Numbered from the stretch's first letter, positions 18,679 through 28,451 are shown. The stretch: 64,000 nucleotides of DNA from Gracilibacillus caseinilyticus (GCF_022919115.1 NZ_CP095072.1:1-64000), one strand, 5' to 3'. Notes: generated by a model from the sequence alone, not told the origin. Program-made: numbers and translations.

Positions 18679-20733
18679 TTAAATATATGACTGAAACCCT
18701 TCTGCTTCAACTTTCCATTGTCCGTTCTCCGGAAAACCTGGATAATCCTGGTTATCAGTACCATCCCAGCCTGCCACCATCATAGCGATAGCAATAAGCA
18801 AGCCACCATTTCCCGGTAAATAAGCAGTTAACCCTTTTCGTTGATAATTATGCCCATTTGTCAAATGGGTATTTTTAATCGCATCTAATAATAAAAAGTC
18901 TACGGCAAGCTCTCTTTCACCTAATCTTGCTGCAGTCATGGCACACATCGGGAAATCCCATCCCCATGCCGTTTCCCATTGCCATTCTTTTTTTACTTTC
19001 ATTAAAGTATTGCGCATCCACTCTTTGTTAATCATCGTTCCCGGCAGGATACCATAAGCGGCAACCATAGAAGGGTGATCATGGTTCTTTTCAGTGAACG
19101 TATCCTCACAATCCTGATGCGCTAAGTAGATGCCATCAAGCGCTCGTGGCTTTTGCAAATGATTCGCAACCTCCACCCATTTCTCCTCTACAGCGATGTC
19201 CAATCGTTTTGACCATTCTAGCGCTGTTTCCAATCCGTATTTCCAATATTCCACCTCATACGGTGGATTGATCGAATCCTCCATTCGATGGCATTCCTGA
19301 GCAGGGATTAACGGCGGACCAAGTACATAGCTTTCCTGATCTGCATCCCATACAGCAAAATCTGCCATAAAAGCTGCTGTTTGAAAAACAATCTCCTTGT
19401 ATTTTGCGAGGATAGCCGGATCACGATCCGAACGATACAGCAGTTCTGCCAGCATAATTGGATGCGGTTGTTGCCAAATCAGTCCTGGTGCTACCGGTGA
19501 AGGACTTTGCTTTCCATCAATGCCTACCATTTTGGGCCACCTCGCCCCCAAATAACCTTGCTGCGAAGCGATGTCTTCAGCAATTGGCAGAATTTCACGA
19601 TACCAGGTCAGACTTTTGTCTAACCGATCTGACCTACCCCATAGCGGAAAATGCGCGGCATGCCACCAATGCATTTCTAAATGCGCTTTCCCAAACCAGC
19701 TATTATACATTAAGCCCGTTTCCTGAGGTGGAATCGAGCCACTGCTATGAATGGCAGTCAAATATTGTGAAAGGATTACCCTCCGTTCTAATTCCATCGC
19801 ACGCTGATCCGTGCTTCCTTCAAACGAAACAAATGCACCTGACTCCCAGAAATCTGCCCAGTGGCTAGCCGCACGTTCAGCAATCTCAGCAAACTTTAAT
19901 AACTCGACATTTTTTTCAGCATGAAAGGTAACAGCAAAATCATATTCAGCTTGCTCTTGTGAAGGTGTTAACTGATAATGATGTGCCGAAATCCGCTCAC
20001 AATGTCCCCCATTCTTCTGCCAATGTGTAAAATAGCCATCTTCATCCATTACTCGTTGCAACACTAACCGTTCATCTGAATGAAGCAGTTCTTCTGTTTG
20101 GTGACGCTCAGGGTTGGTCCACGTCAGCTTTGTTGCTTTTGACCAATTATTATCCACCACATCAGGAGAAGGGAACGCTAGACTCACTCTAATTCTTCCT
20201 TTTAGCAGCAAAGGTGAGGCAATCTGCACGGCAATCGTATCTGTATACGAATCACAAACGGTCTTCACCTCCACTTTGTGACCATCAATAGCATAAGAAC
20301 TCGTAAGGATGCCAGACCACAAGTCCAGTTCCTGGTTAATGTCTCGGATATCCTTTGCATCAATAGGCTGACCATGCTCATCCAAAAAATCAAAACCCAA
20401 CTGTACTAATTGGATACGGTGAGGATTTTGCCGATGCCAATGATAGGCTTCTTCATTTTCCCCTGGCTTCATCGGGTATGGTACCTTATGGCCGTAATGA
20501 TCAAATTGCTGATACTCCACGTCCGATCCTGTAAATCGTTGCTTTCCCCCGGTAGAATGCCATCCCCAGTTAGATTGTGTTCCTAATGGCGTATCATATA
20601 GCCCGGGAAATGATTGCAACCCAGTAAAATCGACACTAAAACCTAATTCGCCATTTCCTATTGATAATGGAGATAACCACTCAACACCTCTAATTTTCGG
20701 ATTATGCTTCTGTACAATACGTTTTCTATTCAA
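18679..20733 (-). CDS. Six-hairpin glycosidase-like protein (GH65-like, uncharacterised)
   Basis: About 684 residues, cytoplasmic. It starts with a beta-sandwich (GVEWLSPLSIGNGELGFSVD) like that of GH65/GH94/GH95 enzymes, followed by an (alpha/alpha)6 region with YNSWFGKAHLEMHWWHAAHF, YLGARWPKMVGIDG and WETAWGWDFPMCAMTAARLG. GH65 members are phosphorylases or hydrolases of alpha-glucosides; I cannot identify the catalytic acid with confidence and a phosphate-binding site is not evident. TTG 20733 follows GGAGG by 6 bases. It lies between the AraC-type regulator and the GH95 gene, so it probably acts on the same oligosaccharide. Confidence 0.65.
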   Translation of the reverse strand: MNRKRIVQKHNPKIRGVEWLSPLSIGNGELGFSVDFTGLQSFPGLYDTPLGTQSNWGWHSTGGKQRFTGSDVEYQQFDHYGHKVPYPMKPGENEEAYHWHRQNPHRIQLVQLGFDFLDEHGQPIDAKDIRDINQELDLWSGILTSSYAIDGHKVEVKTVCDSYTDTIAVQIASPLLLKGRIRVSLAFPSPDVVDNNWSKATKLTWTNPERHQTEELLHSDERLVLQRVMDEDGYFTHWQKNGGHCERISAHHYQLTPSQEQAEYDFAVTFHAEKNVELLKFAEIAERAASHWADFWESGAFVSFEGSTDQRAMELERRVILSQYLTAIHSSGSIPPQETGLMYNSWFGKAHLEMHWWHAAHFPLWGRSDRLDKSLTWYREILPIAEDIASQQGYLGARWPKMVGIDGKQSPSPVAPGLIWQQPHPIMLAELLYRSDRDPAILAKYKEIVFQTAAFMADFAVWDADQESYVLGPPLIPAQECHRMEDSINPPYEVEYWKYGLETALEWSKRLDIAVEEKWVEVANHLQKPRALDGIYLAHQDCEDTFTEKNHDHPSMVAAYGILPGTMINKEWMRNTLMKVKKEWQWETAWGWDFPMCAMTAARLGERELAVDFLLLDAIKNTHLTNGHNYQRKGLTAYLPGNGGLLIAIAMMVAGWDGTDNQDYPGFPENGQWKVEAEGFQSYI

Positions 20734-20746
20734 ACTATTTCCTCCT

Positions 20747-23026
20747 CTATAGCTCATTATCGTCTACCATCGCATTTAATCTTCGGTATTTTCCTGGCGT
20801 CATTTCTTTATACTCACGGAACTTGCGGATAAAGCTATTCTCATGCTGGTAACCAACCTCTAAGGCAATATCAGCTATTTTCATATTAGTTCTCGTCAAT
20901 AATTCCTGCGCTCGTTCCATTTTCAATCTTGTAAAATAACCATAAATCGTATCATTCATCTCTTCCTTGAACCACTGGCTGGCAAGACTGACACTTATCC
21001 CGACCGACTCTGCAATTTCCGGGATTCCTATCGGTTCACTGAGGTGCATCGACATATATTGAACCATCTTACGGCACTTAATATACCTTTTGGAATGGTG
21101 GAGTTTTTGAATATTTTCGATTTTTTCTGAGATTCTGCCTTTAAATACTTTTGCAATATCCTCCACGTGCATCGTTCGAATATCCTCTAATGTCACGAAA
21201 TCAGATGATGCCATTGCTTTATTGCGAGTAAATATTTCTTTTCGTATTTGTTCAATAAAATAAAAGGAAAGATCAGGACTAATCGTTCGTTTTGCTAAAA
21301 TTTCAAAGAAACGTGTAACATTTTCAATCGATTGCACCGGCTCTTCCATCGAGATAGCTTTGATCAGTCGACCCATTTCTGCAATATGTGCTTTGTCTTC
21401 TTCTGTTTCCGTTTCAAATACATGGTTAAGGGTGCTATATCCATCAAATAAACGGTATTGCAATGCTTGTTCTGCTACGTTCAATGCTGTTTTGATCTCT
21501 TGCACAGGTACTTTTCCGTCATGCATACCGACTGATACCGAATACCCCAATATACTTTCAATATTAGTAAGCGCTATCTTCAAATGGTTTTCTAAATGAA
21601 TTTTCCCCTCTTTATGCTGCAATACAATGATGAGCTTTTCTTTGCCTATGTCTACTGCTTCCACTGCATAATGGGACTCTAATACTTCCGTCAATATATT
21701 TACCATTCCCGCTTTAACGACAGATCGATAACTGCTTGTGACATTCTCCTTCCAGGCTGGATAATGATCAATCGATACCATAAGCAGCTGAAGACTGTCT
21801 TTCTTCCAATCAGAGAAGTAAGTCTGCCATTTTTCTTTCAGCTCCGATGCCGCCATTACTTTCCCAATATAAATGTCGTAGATAAACTTTGATTTCGCTT
21901 CTTGCTTCATTTTTCGAATCAGACTTTCTAATTGGGCATGATCCGTTACTAAATCATCTATAATATGCTCAAGATGCAGCAAATCCCTCTGATAAGGCTG
22001 ATCTGATTCCACTTCAAACAATTTTTTCAACCTTCGAATTGGTTTTAATTCGATCGAATGAATAAAAAAAATGGCAATAGCACCAATAATCAATGCAAGG
22101 AGTGATACAACAAATACCACATCACGAATGGTTTTCGACTTCGCTAATATACTTTCCTGAGATACAACAGATACATACTTCCATCCGGTAAATTTAGATT
22201 CTGTTTGATTCGCCAACAAAATTTTGTCATTATAACTAATATTGGTTAGATTACCCTGACTGACTTCACGATTAATAAAATTGATGGTTTCTGCATCGAA
22301 ATTATGATTGCTAGTTTTATAGAGTATGGTATTGTTAGGATCTAAGATATACTGCATACTGTTCGAGTTGGGGTCCGTTGATGATTTCAGTTTTGCAAAT
22401 AATTCGGACTCATTCAGATTAATCGCGACCACACCTCCGACTTCCCCTTTAACGCTAATTTTTCGAAATAATGTAATGTTCGAGCCTTTATAGCGGGCAC
22501 CATCTGGTAAATCACGATATTTTACAACCATTGACTGATCTTGTAACTCTTTTATCACGTCTGTCCATCCTGCATCATTAAACGTCGCGCTGCTCGAACT
22601 GTATCCTTGTGGAATCGCAACAAAACTGTCTTTATTTGTATTATAAATATAAATGCTCTGCACATAGGAAGCATTCTGTGTAATCGTTGTCAATTTATCG
22701 TATATTTCTTTAATATTCGGATAGGAAAATGTAGTCGGATTCGTAATAAATCGAAAAATATTGTTATCCAGTGCTAATTTTACTGCAATTTTATCTGATT
22801 CCTCTAAATATTCATCAATGTAATGCATATTCATTTGTAGTATTTGTGATTGCGGTTCGTTTATTTCCTGTTGCAGAATTTCTTTTGACGTATAATAAGA
22901 AGAAAAGCCGACGGTAAGTATAATAAACAATACTGGTACCATAAGTATTAGAAGCAGCCTTGTCTGGGTATCGGATAAATTTTTTCTAAGTATTTGCTGA
23001 AATCGGATTGGTAATAGCTTAGACAT
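20747..23026 (-). CDS. Membrane-anchored AraC family regulator (YesS/YtdP-like, Cache-type sensor)
   Basis: About 759 residues. Helix 1 (RLLLILMVPVLFIILTVGFS) and helix 2 (VVFVVSLLALIIGAIAIFFI, near residue 310) enclose a roughly 250-residue extracytoplasmic Cache-like sensor domain. The cytoplasmic part has a degenerate GGDEF-like/linker region and a C-terminal AraC helix-turn-helix pair (IGIPEIAESVGISVSLASQW and MKIADIALEVGYQHENSFIR, then EMTPGKYRR). The architecture equals B. subtilis YesS, which belongs to the rhamnogalacturonan gene set. It probably senses a polysaccharide-derived ligand outside the cell, or the loaded binding protein, and activates the operon it sits in. ATG 23026 has AGGTG 6 bases upstream. 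Confidence 0.85.
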   Translation of the reverse strand: MSKLLPIRFQQILRKNLSDTQTRLLLILMVPVLFIILTVGFSSYYTSKEILQQEINEPQSQILQMNMHYIDEYLEESDKIAVKLALDNNIFRFITNPTTFSYPNIKEIYDKLTTITQNASYVQSIYIYNTNKDSFVAIPQGYSSSSATFNDAGWTDVIKELQDQSMVVKYRDLPDGARYKGSNITLFRKISVKGEVGGVVAINLNESELFAKLKSSTDPNSNSMQYILDPNNTILYKTSNHNFDAETINFINREVSQGNLTNISYNDKILLANQTESKFTGWKYVSVVSQESILAKSKTIRDVVFVVSLLALIIGAIAIFFIHSIELKPIRRLKKLFEVESDQPYQRDLLHLEHIIDDLVTDHAQLESLIRKMKQEAKSKFIYDIYIGKVMAASELKEKWQTYFSDWKKDSLQLLMVSIDHYPAWKENVTSSYRSVVKAGMVNILTEVLESHYAVEAVDIGKEKLIIVLQHKEGKIHLENHLKIALTNIESILGYSVSVGMHDGKVPVQEIKTALNVAEQALQYRLFDGYSTLNHVFETETEEDKAHIAEMGRLIKAISMEEPVQSIENVTRFFEILAKRTISPDLSFYFIEQIRKEIFTRNKAMASSDFVTLEDIRTMHVEDIAKVFKGRISEKIENIQKLHHSKRYIKCRKMVQYMSMHLSEPIGIPEIAESVGISVSLASQWFKEEMNDTIYGYFTRLKMERAQELLTRTNMKIADIALEVGYQHENSFIRKFREYKEMTPGKYRRLNAMVDDNEL

Positions 23027-23128
23027 CTGCACACCTGCTTTCCTGTTCAAGGTTCTATACGTACGACAGTCTCACTTATATAATATGTTTCGTCTGAAGC
23101 TAAAATTAATTACAATAGAAAGTAGAGT

Positions 23129-23161
23129 GACTAACGCCATTAAAGAAAGCTGGCGCTAGTC
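23129..23161 (-). terminator. Hairpin after the second binding-protein gene
   Basis: Arms GACTAACGCCA / TGGCGCTAGTC (one G-T pair) with an 11-base loop, downstream of the 23186 gene. It is nearly the same hairpin as that after the first binding-protein gene. It lacks a long T tail, so it may attenuate or stabilise the 3' end rather than stop transcription completely. Confidence 0.6.
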
Positions 23162-23185
23162 TGACACTACTTTTCTTACCATCTA

Positions 23186-24724
23186 CTATTGTTCCACTTT
23201 ATCATACCATTCTTGCACACGTTTCGTAACTTCTTCTCCACCTGATTGCTTCCACTTCTCTACGAACTCATCGAATTTATCAAGTGGCCACTCTCCGATC
23301 ACTATCTTTGTTAAATATTCCTGGAACAGTTTATGGGACTGGATATCCGGATACCCTTGATAAACTGTACTTGGCAGACCATCGCCTGCAATTCTTCTGG
23401 CATCGGCTGTAGCAACGTCAAATATATCCTTAATCATTTGCTGGTCTTCTTCCGGAAAGGAATTATCGATACGGATATCCATCGATTCTTCAGTTTGAAA
23501 ATTTAACATCCCTAATGGTAATGGTGTTTCATCTGTTGCTGGAAGTAATACTTTTTCACCGTCCACGACTTCATGTTGTGCACCTTCTATTCCATATTGG
23601 ATAAAATCAGCATTTTCAGGATCATAGAAGAAATCAAGCAGTTTTAAAGCATTTGCAGCATTATCTTCAGATGCTGTAGGAATTAACCATTCAGGAAGTC
23701 CCATGCTCTTCTGCGTGATAAATCCATCAAAGCCCTCCACCTCAGGTAACGGCATTCCGCTCACATAAGCGTCCGGGGCTTCCTCTCTCATTGCAGCGAG
23801 CTTATCACGGAGATTGGCCGGCAGATGATACCAGCTGCCTACTAAATTATTATTAACTTTCGCTTGCCATACGTCCCCTTTATTAAGGAATGTTTCGTTA
23901 TCTAATAAATCTTCTTCGTATAATTCACGGATAAATGCAATAGCTGCTTTCATATTTTCAGATGTACCAGCATAATTAATATCACCATTATAAATATCCC
24001 ATTCCGGATATCCTTCCCACATCGCTACACCAAACATGGAAAATAAATGGTCCATCCATCTTCCAAACTCTCTTCCTGTGGTAGGAAGTTCATCTTGTTT
24101 GCCGTTTCCATTCGGATCTTGATCTCGAAAGGCTATAAGCATTTCTTTATACTCATCCAACGTCTGCGGCATCTCCATTCCTATTTTATCAAGCCAATCT
24201 TGACGTAACAACGCCGCACGTGAAGGAACTAAATACACTTGTGGCACATAATATATTTTGCCATCAGAAGAGGCAGTGCGAACAATATCCCATGCTTCAT
24301 CAGGAATTCTTTCCCATACATGTGGAGCATACTTAGGTAATAAATCATCTAATGCCAAAGCACCACCTTGATTGATAATGGTTTGCTCAACACCCCCAAT
24401 TGGCCGTAATATATCAGGAAAATCTTCCGATGCAATCATGAGGTTAATATATTCAGCTGGTTCAGAACCTGGCGGTGTCGTTATTAACTCGTATTCCACG
24501 CCTATTTTTTCTTTGACATATTGCACATGTGGATCATCACTGTCCGGGATCGTTCCTTTTCCCATATGACTCTTGAAAACTGTTACAGTTGCTGATTCCT
24601 CTCCAGCATTATTTCCATCTGATGGATTATCTGTATCTCCTGCCTGTTCATCATTGGAACAAGCTGTCAATACGGATAGTATCAAAATTGCCAAAAATCC
24701 CATCCACGTTCTTTTTCTTTGCAT
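23186..24724 (-). CDS. Sugar ABC transporter substrate-binding lipoprotein (LplA/YtcQ-like), duplicate copy 2
   Basis: 512 residues with a lipoprotein signal peptide ending LSVLTAC (Cys22 lipidated) and an acidic Ser/Gly/Asp linker. The body is a family 1 extracellular binding protein: QDPNGNGKQDELPTTGRE (a Ca-like DPNGNG loop typical of LplA) and GTSENMKAAIAFIRELYEED. It delivers an oligosaccharide to the two permeases encoded upstream. It is very similar along its whole length to the neighbouring gene at 24990-26543, showing tandem duplication. GGAGG lies 7 bases before the ATG. Confidence 0.9.
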   Translation of the reverse strand: MQRKRTWMGFLAILILSVLTACSNDEQAGDTDNPSDGNNAGEESATVTVFKSHMGKGTIPDSDDPHVQYVKEKIGVEYELITTPPGSEPAEYINLMIASEDFPDILRPIGGVEQTIINQGGALALDDLLPKYAPHVWERIPDEAWDIVRTASSDGKIYYVPQVYLVPSRAALLRQDWLDKIGMEMPQTLDEYKEMLIAFRDQDPNGNGKQDELPTTGREFGRWMDHLFSMFGVAMWEGYPEWDIYNGDINYAGTSENMKAAIAFIRELYEEDLLDNETFLNKGDVWQAKVNNNLVGSWYHLPANLRDKLAAMREEAPDAYVSGMPLPEVEGFDGFITQKSMGLPEWLIPTASEDNAANALKLLDFFYDPENADFIQYGIEGAQHEVVDGEKVLLPATDETPLPLGMLNFQTEESMDIRIDNSFPEEDQQMIKDIFDVATADARRIAGDGLPSTVYQGYPDIQSHKLFQEYLTKIVIGEWPLDKFDEFVEKWKQSGGEEVTKRVQEWYDKVEQ

Positions 24725-24749
24725 CTCGTTTCCTCCCCCAAATGCAAGT

Positions 24750-24883
24750 TTATACTACTATGGAACCTACCATTGTCTTCTTGACAAAACATTTGAGCAA
24801 ATAAATTAACATGGCTGTGATAATGTTTTCTATCGTTGCTGCTATCGGTGTCGCTAATTGCTTCACTGAAAGAATGCACACAA
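24750..24883 (-). pseudogene. Remnant of the 3' end of a permease gene carried in the tandem duplication
   Basis: Read on the minus strand the stretch gives LCAFF, then (after a one-base shift) SVKQLATPIAATIENIITAM and CFVKKTMVGSIVV, stop. This aligns with the C-terminus of the intact permease ending at 26568 (LRAFFTSEEQLA..., LKAATIIFATIPIVMVYPYL, KYFVKGAVLGSIKE, stop), with deletions. It precedes binding-protein copy 2 exactly as the real permease end precedes copy 1. It is too short and gapped to be functional. Confidence 0.75.
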
Positions 24884-24926
24884 CTTCAACTAAAAAAATA
24901 ATTTATTCCTTACAAAAAAATGAATT

Positions 24927-24964
24927 GACTAGCGCCAAACTATTTGAGAACGCTGGCGCTAGTC
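24927..24964 (-). terminator. Hairpin terminator after the first binding-protein gene
   Basis: Perfect 11-base stem GACTAGCGCCA / TGGCGCTAGTC with a 16-base loop, followed on the minus strand by AATTCATTTTTTT. It lies between the two duplicated binding-protein genes, so transcription of copy 2 and the downstream enzymes may be partly uncoupled from the permeases. Confidence 0.75.
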
Positions 24965-24989
24965 TTACAATGAATTCTTTAATCGATCA

Positions 24990-26543
24990 TTATTTCACTT
25001 TATCATACCATTCTTGGACACGATTCGTTACTTCTTCCCCACCTGACTGGTTCCACTTTTCCACGAACTCATCGAATCTTTCAATTGGCCATTCGCCAAT
25101 CACAATCTTCGTTAGGTATTCCTGGAACAGTTTATGAGACTGGATATCTGGATAGCCTTGATAAACTGTACTTGGCAAACCATCACCAGCAATTCTTCTG
25201 GCATCTTTTGAACTTACTTTAAAAATATCTTTCACCATTTGTTGTTCTTCTTCCGGGAAGGAGTTCTCGATACGAACATCCATTGATTCTTCGGTTGTTA
25301 AATTTCTCATCCCTAACACGACTGGTTTATCATCAGAGGATGGCAATAAAACTTTTTTACCATCTACCACTTCATGCTGCACACCTTCGATACCGTACTG
25401 AATGAATTCTTCATATTCCGGATTGTAGAAAAAGTCGAGCAGTTTTAACGCATTTGCTGCATTCTCCTCTGATGCTTTCGGAATCATCCATTCTGGTTCA
25501 CCCATGCTTTTTTGTGTAATATATCCGTCAAATCCTTCAACTTCAGGTAAAGGCATACCAACCACATATGCATCTTCTGCACCTTGCTTCATTGCAGCAT
25601 ATCTTTCTCTCAAGTTGGCAGGTAAGTGATACCAGCTTCCCACTACGTTATTGTTTATCTTCGCGGTCCAGACGTCACCTTTATTCAAAAAGGTCTCATT
25701 ATCCAATAATTTCTCTGCATATAATTCACGGATAAACGCAATCGCTGCTTTCATATTTTCAGATGTACCTGCATAATTAATTTCTCCATCATAAATATCC
25801 CATTCCGGGTAGCCTTCCCACATTGCTATACCGAACATCGCAAATAAATGATCCATCCATCGACCGAATTCCCGGCCACTGGTAGGGAGTTCGTCTTGCT
25901 TGCCATTACCGTTCGGGTCCTGATCACGGAAGGCAATCAGCATTTCTTTATACTCTTCTAAAGTTTCTGGCATTTCCATTCCTACTGCATCCAGCCAGTC
26001 CTTACGCAATAATGCTGCACGCTCTGGAATTAAATAGACTTTTGGTATATAATAGATTTTTCCATCGGGAGATGCTGATCTTACAATATCCCAAGCCTCT
26101 TCTGGAATTCGCTCCCACACATTCGGCGCATATTTTGGTAATAACTCATCAAGAGCAAGCGCTCCACCCTGATTAATTAATGTTTGTTCGACACCGCCAA
26201 TCGGACGTAAAATATCAGGGAAATCTTCAGAAGCAATCATTAGATTAATATATTCGGCAGGCTCAGATCCAGGAGGTGTCGTTAATAACTCATATTCAAC
26301 TCCTGTTTCTTCTTTTACATATTGCACATGAGGATCATCACTTCCAGGAATCGTTCCTTTCCCCATATGACTTTTGAATACCGTAACGGTTGCTGTTTCG
26401 TCACCAGACTCCCCTGATTTCTCTCCTTCTGACTGATTATCTGCTTCCCCTGCCTGTTCATCACTTGAACAAGCAGTGAATACTGATAACATCAAGATTG
26501 CCAGTAAAACCATTAACCCCATCCATGTACGATTTCGTTGCAT
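24990..26543 (-). CDS. Sugar ABC transporter substrate-binding lipoprotein (LplA/YtcQ-like), copy 1
   Basis: 517 residues; lipobox LSVFTAC with Cys25, then a low-complexity acidic linker (SEGEKSGESGDE). Same fold and landmarks as its neighbour (QDPNGNGKQDELPTSGREFG; GTSENMKAAIAFIRELYAEK; PSTVYQGYPDIQSHKLFQEY). It sits 24 bases after the permease gene with GGGGAGG before the ATG, so it is the original partner of these permeases. The cluster lacks an ATPase gene; as in other CUT1 systems a shared MsmX/UgpC-type ATPase encoded elsewhere is presumably used. Confidence 0.92.
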   Translation of the reverse strand: MQRNRTWMGLMVLLAILMLSVFTACSSDEQAGEADNQSEGEKSGESGDETATVTVFKSHMGKGTIPGSDDPHVQYVKEETGVEYELLTTPPGSEPAEYINLMIASEDFPDILRPIGGVEQTLINQGGALALDELLPKYAPNVWERIPEEAWDIVRSASPDGKIYYIPKVYLIPERAALLRKDWLDAVGMEMPETLEEYKEMLIAFRDQDPNGNGKQDELPTSGREFGRWMDHLFAMFGIAMWEGYPEWDIYDGEINYAGTSENMKAAIAFIRELYAEKLLDNETFLNKGDVWTAKINNNVVGSWYHLPANLRERYAAMKQGAEDAYVVGMPLPEVEGFDGYITQKSMGEPEWMIPKASEENAANALKLLDFFYNPEYEEFIQYGIEGVQHEVVDGKKVLLPSSDDKPVVLGMRNLTTEESMDVRIENSFPEEEQQMVKDIFKVSSKDARRIAGDGLPSTVYQGYPDIQSHKLFQEYLTKIVIGEWPIERFDEFVEKWNQSGGEEVTNRVQEWYDKVK

Positions 26544-26567
26544 CTTGTTTCCTCCCCAGAATTAAAT

Positions 26568-27437
26568 TTATTCTTTTATGGAACCTAATACTGCACCTTT
26601 CACAAAATATTTCTGCAAATAAGGATAAACCATGACGATCGGAATCGTTGCAAAAATAATCGTTGCCGCTTTTAATGTCGTCGTATTAAAATCAAAGTCT
26701 CCCATAATTAAATCAACCGCTGCTAATTGTTCCTCCGACGTAAAGAACGCACGCAGCCGCATTTGTAACGGCCATAAACTCGGATCCCTCAAAAACAAGA
26801 CCGCTGATTTGAACGTATTCCAGTAACCAACCGCATAAAACAAACTGATCGTAGCCAATACTGGTTTTGATAGTTGTAAATAAATTTGAAATAGCAAGCG
26901 AAACTCATTACAACCATCAATCCGTGCGGCATCATCAATATCTTTTGGTATCCCCAGAAAGAAAGTACGAACGATGACCATGTTAAAGGTACTGATTAAA
27001 CCAGGAATAATTAATGACCATATCGAATCCATTAACCCCACTTCTCTTACGGTTAAAAAGAATGGAATCATCGGTGCATTAAAGATCATTGTCAGCACCA
27101 TAATTAACATAATTGGTCTGCGTAATAAAAACTCTTTCCTTGATAATGGAAACGCTGTCATAATCGTAAATAACATACTGAGAATCGTACCGACTACCGT
27201 AATAAAGACGGTGACACCAAAGGCACGCCATAATACTTCATTTTGCAAAATATGTTCCCATGTGGCAAGTGTAAAATTCACTGGAATTAAAAATACTTCT
27301 TTGGAATCAGCAGCTATTGGCGAACTGAAGGAAACGGCTAATAAGTGAAGCAAAGGCGCAATCATGGTAGATGCTAACACAATCAATACCAGATAATTAA
27401 ACACCTGAAATAATCGTTCTCCTATTGTTTGTTTCAT
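26568..27437 (-). CDS. Carbohydrate ABC transporter permease, LplC/YtcP-like (CUT1)
   Basis: 289 residues, six membrane helices. The EAA loop, contact site for the ATPase, is GIPKDIDDAARIDGCNEFRL at about residues 175-195; the C-terminus KGAVLGSIKE is typical of LplC/YesQ permeases. It pairs with the LplB-like permease whose gene ends one base upstream, and precedes the binding-protein gene. Imports oligosaccharides, probably pectin- or hemicellulose-derived, judging by the enzymes in the operon. Confidence 0.92.
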   Translation of the reverse strand: MKQTIGERLFQVFNYLVLIVLASTMIAPLLHLLAVSFSSPIAADSKEVFLIPVNFTLATWEHILQNEVLWRAFGVTVFITVVGTILSMLFTIMTAFPLSRKEFLLRRPIMLIMVLTMIFNAPMIPFFLTVREVGLMDSIWSLIIPGLISTFNMVIVRTFFLGIPKDIDDAARIDGCNEFRLLFQIYLQLSKPVLATISLFYAVGYWNTFKSAVLFLRDPSLWPLQMRLRAFFTSEEQLAAVDLIMGDFDFNTTTLKAATIIFATIPIVMVYPYLQKYFVKGAVLGSIKE

Positions 27438-28388
27438 TTACCACAGCCCCTGTTCTGATTTTCTCGCAAGACGGTTAAAAATCCACAATAATGCAAATCC
27501 AATGACAGATTGGAATAACCCAATTGCCGTTGTCAAACTGTACTGCCCTTGTAGAACCCCAGCCCGGTACACATATGTTTCAATAATATCACCTACGGAA
27601 TACGTCATTGGTGTCAACAAGTTGAATATTTGATCGAATCCTAATTCAAGGAAGTTACCAATATTCAAAAGAAATAATACTGCGATGGTAGGTAACATTA
27701 AAGGGAGTGTAATATAGATGGTTTGCTTAAAACGATTGGCTCCATCTATAACAGCCGCTTCATAAAGACTAGGATTGATTGCCGTTATCGCTGCTAAATA
27801 AATGATGGTACCCCATCCGATTTCCTTCCATATACCAGAAATAATGACAATGGATCTAAAGTAAGCTTCTTCCTGCATAAACAAAATCGGTTCAAAACCT
27901 AACATTTCTCGAAATGCATTTACAATCCCTTGATTGGCCAACAGCTCGAATACAATACCGCCAACGACCACCCAGGAAAGAAAATGCGGTAAATAAAATA
28001 AACTTTGTACTGTTTTCTTGACAATCAGTACTCTCACTTCGTTAAATAATAATGCTAAAATTATTGGTGCTGGGAATTGAAAAACTAACTGATAAAGTGC
28101 TATTAAAGCAGTGTTTCGTAATACTTCATGAAAATCCTGATAATGCAGAAGCATCTTGAAGTTTTCCAAACCGACCCACGGACTTCCTAAAATACCGTTA
28201 AAAATCTGGTAATTCTGAAACGCGATGACACTACCCATAAGCGGAATATACTTAAAAACAATATAAAAAATAATTCCGGGTAAGATCATTAAATAAAGCA
28301 TCCAATGCCTGCGAATATTTTTGATCAGTCTGTTCTGTTTGACTCGATCCCATTTACTGCTTTTTTCGATAATCGCTTGATCAGCCAT
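27438..28388 (-). CDS. Carbohydrate ABC transporter permease, LplB/YteP-like (CUT1)
   Basis: About 316 residues with six helices; LYLMILPGIIFYIVFKYIPL opens the first helix, and the EAA loop reads NPSLYEAAVIDGANRFKQTI. Start ATG 28388 has AAAGGAGGG about 5-7 bases upstream; the frame stays open to 28448 but without a ribosome site. First gene of the operon that runs down to 15615. A good cre-like site lies 50 bases upstream, so repression by glucose through CcpA is likely. Confidence 0.92.
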   Translation of the reverse strand: MADQAIIEKSSKWDRVKQNRLIKNIRRHWMLYLMILPGIIFYIVFKYIPLMGSVIAFQNYQIFNGILGSPWVGLENFKMLLHYQDFHEVLRNTALIALYQLVFQFPAPIILALLFNEVRVLIVKKTVQSLFYLPHFLSWVVVGGIVFELLANQGIVNAFREMLGFEPILFMQEEAYFRSIVIISGIWKEIGWGTIIYLAAITAINPSLYEAAVIDGANRFKQTIYITLPLMLPTIAVLFLLNIGNFLELGFDQIFNLLTPMTYSVGDIIETYVYRAGVLQGQYSLTTAIGLFQSVIGFALLWIFNRLARKSEQGLW

Positions 28389-28437
28389 GCACTCCCTCCT
28401 TTCTGTTTGGTTGATCAAATCATACCTCGAACTATAA

Positions 28438-28451
28438 TGTAAGCGCAATCA
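28438..28451. promoter_or_regulatory. Candidate cre (CcpA) site of the ABC/glycosidase operon
   Basis: TGTAAGCGCAATCA matches TGWAANCGNTNWCA at 13 of 14 positions, 50 bases upstream of the first permease start. Confidence 0.6.
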
